Of a stretch of 47,010 nucleotides of DNA, positions 46,088 through 47,010 are shown piece after piece. Origin of the DNA: Saccoglossus kowalevskii (taxonomy: Eukaryota > Hemichordata > Enteropneusta > Harrimaniidae); assembly GCF_000003605.2 (NCBI RefSeq), contig NW_003130355.1:1072534-1119543 (forward strand), read 5' to 3'. Under the pieces are notes generated by a model. It saw only the letters and a program-made list of their open reading frames with translations, was not told the origin of the DNA and made no database searches. The translations under genes were made by a program, and so were the position numbers. The first letter of the stretch is position 1; each line of letters begins with the position of its first letter.

Positions 46088-46875
46088 TCACTTTAGCATT
46101 ACATCATGTGATTAATTATTCATTAAGTCAGATGACATCACTTTAGCATTACACCATGTGATTAATTATTGATGAAGTCAGATGACATCACTTTAGCATC
46201 ACACCATGTGATTAATTATTCATTAAGTCAGATGACATCACTTTAGCATTACACAATGTGATTAATTATTGATGAAGTCAGATGACATCACTTTAGCATT
46301 ACACCATGTGATTAATTATTCATGAAGTCAGATGACATCATTAAGCATTACATCATGTGATTAATTATTCATGAAGTCAGATGACATCACTTTAGCATTA
46401 CACCATGTGATGAATTAATCGTGAAGTCAGATGAGATCACTTTAGCATTATACCATGTGATTAATTATTCACAAAGTCAGATGACATCACTAAACATTAC
46501 ATCATGTGATTAATTATTCATGAAGTCAGATGACATCACTAAGCATTACATCATGTGATTAATTATTCACGAAGTCAGATGACATCACTAAGCATTACAC
46601 CATGTGATTAATTATTCATGAAGTCAGATGACATCACTAAGCATTACACCATGTGATTAATTATTCATGAAGTCAGATGACATCATTAAGCATTACATCA
46701 TGTGATTAATTATTCATGAAGTCAGATGACATCACTTTAGCATTACACCATGTGATTAATTATTCATGTAGTCAGATGACATCACTAAGCATTACACCAT
46801 GTGATTATTTATTCATGAAGTCAGATGACATCACTTCAGCATTGCATCATGTGATTAATTATTCATGAAGTCACT
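46088..46875. repeat. 48-50-bp minisatellite upstream of HMG20
   Basis: About 16 tandem units built on TCACTTTAGCATTACACCAT, TGTGATTAATTATTCATGAA and GTCAGATGACA. The first units alternate between CATTAAG and GATGAAG variants, a dimeric pattern of 100 bp; later units lose two bases (CACTAAGC) and are 48 bp. Confidence 0.97.
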
Positions 46876-46911
46876 TTCCCAACATACCTTAAAATACCTT
46901 AAAATATACAG

Positions 46912-47010
46912 CCGTAAAACATTGGAATTCTCTACCTGAGCCAATCAAACAAATTACTAATAGAATAACTTTCAAAAGTTCCCTAAAACAACATATACTG
47001 AACAACGTAC
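46912..47010 (+). pseudogene. LINE reverse-transcriptase C-terminal fragment, cut by the window end
   Basis: One open frame on the + strand reads KHWNSLPEPIKQITNR and TFKSSLKQHIL, the typical W-N-S-L-P and S-x-L-K C-terminal signature of CR1/jockey-like RTs. It abuts the minisatellite and continues beyond the window. It is a different copy from the one at 339-750. Confidence 0.75.

Noticed and set aside
1-47010. tRNA genes
   Set aside because: I looked for B-box-like GGTTCGAATCC words on both strands by eye and found only partial matches without a paired A-box at the right spacing.

Overview
The window reads as AT-rich, intron-rich metazoan nuclear DNA, most likely from a marine deuterostome such as an enteropneust hemichordate. 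The clue is an oxytocin/vasopressin-neurophysin precursor whose nonapeptide is CFISDCARG-amide. From memory this resembles the acorn-worm peptide; I could not verify that. The assembly has two N gaps (17320-17558 and 35001-35500). No bacterial-type features (operons, CRISPR, rRNA) are present, and I found no convincing tRNA.

Two multi-exon genes are well supported, and they converge tail to tail. (1) On the + strand at about 7.9-18.6 kb lies the vasopressin/oxytocin-type gene. It has a TATA/Inr promoter, an ATG-free 5'UTR exon and three coding exons (14270-14434, 16923-17127, 17759-17904) giving 171 aa: signal peptide, nonapeptide, GKR site, 14-Cys neurophysin and a short C-terminal extension. 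(2) On the - strand at about 45.6-30.3 kb lies an HMG20A/HMG20B-type chromatin protein. Nine phase-consistent coding exons (plus a tentative 7-nt first exon) encode an acidic/polar N-terminus, a basic GGWPKG stretch, an HMG box, a C2H2 finger of the JAZ/U1 type and a C-terminal coiled coil.

The rest is intergenic or intronic DNA filled with repeats. Retroelement remnants are a decayed LINE RT 3' end at 339-750 (-), another entering at 46912-47010 (+), an RT relic with a YIDD motif at 10411-10860, a Penelope-like GIY-YIG relic with a 16-bp target duplication at 24256-24785 and a second copy of its 3' end at 22775-22945. Small DNA-transposon-like elements are a TTAA-flanked MITE family (26403, 38527, 42794, 45421), a hAT-like MITE (37032-37346) and a TA-flanked MITE (44227-44330). 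There are also hairpin-bearing dispersed repeats (33.3-36.0 kb), two minisatellites (20 bp at 39698-40320; 48-50 bp at 46088-46875) and several microsatellites.

The most interesting points are the Asp5/Ala7 nonapeptide with vertebrate-like intron positions, the zinc finger inside an HMG20 protein, the TTAA MITE that covers the presumed 5' end of HMG20, and a pair of coding-like + strand exons nested in an HMG20 intron. Several other exon-like segments without a recognisable product are reported as findings rather than genes.
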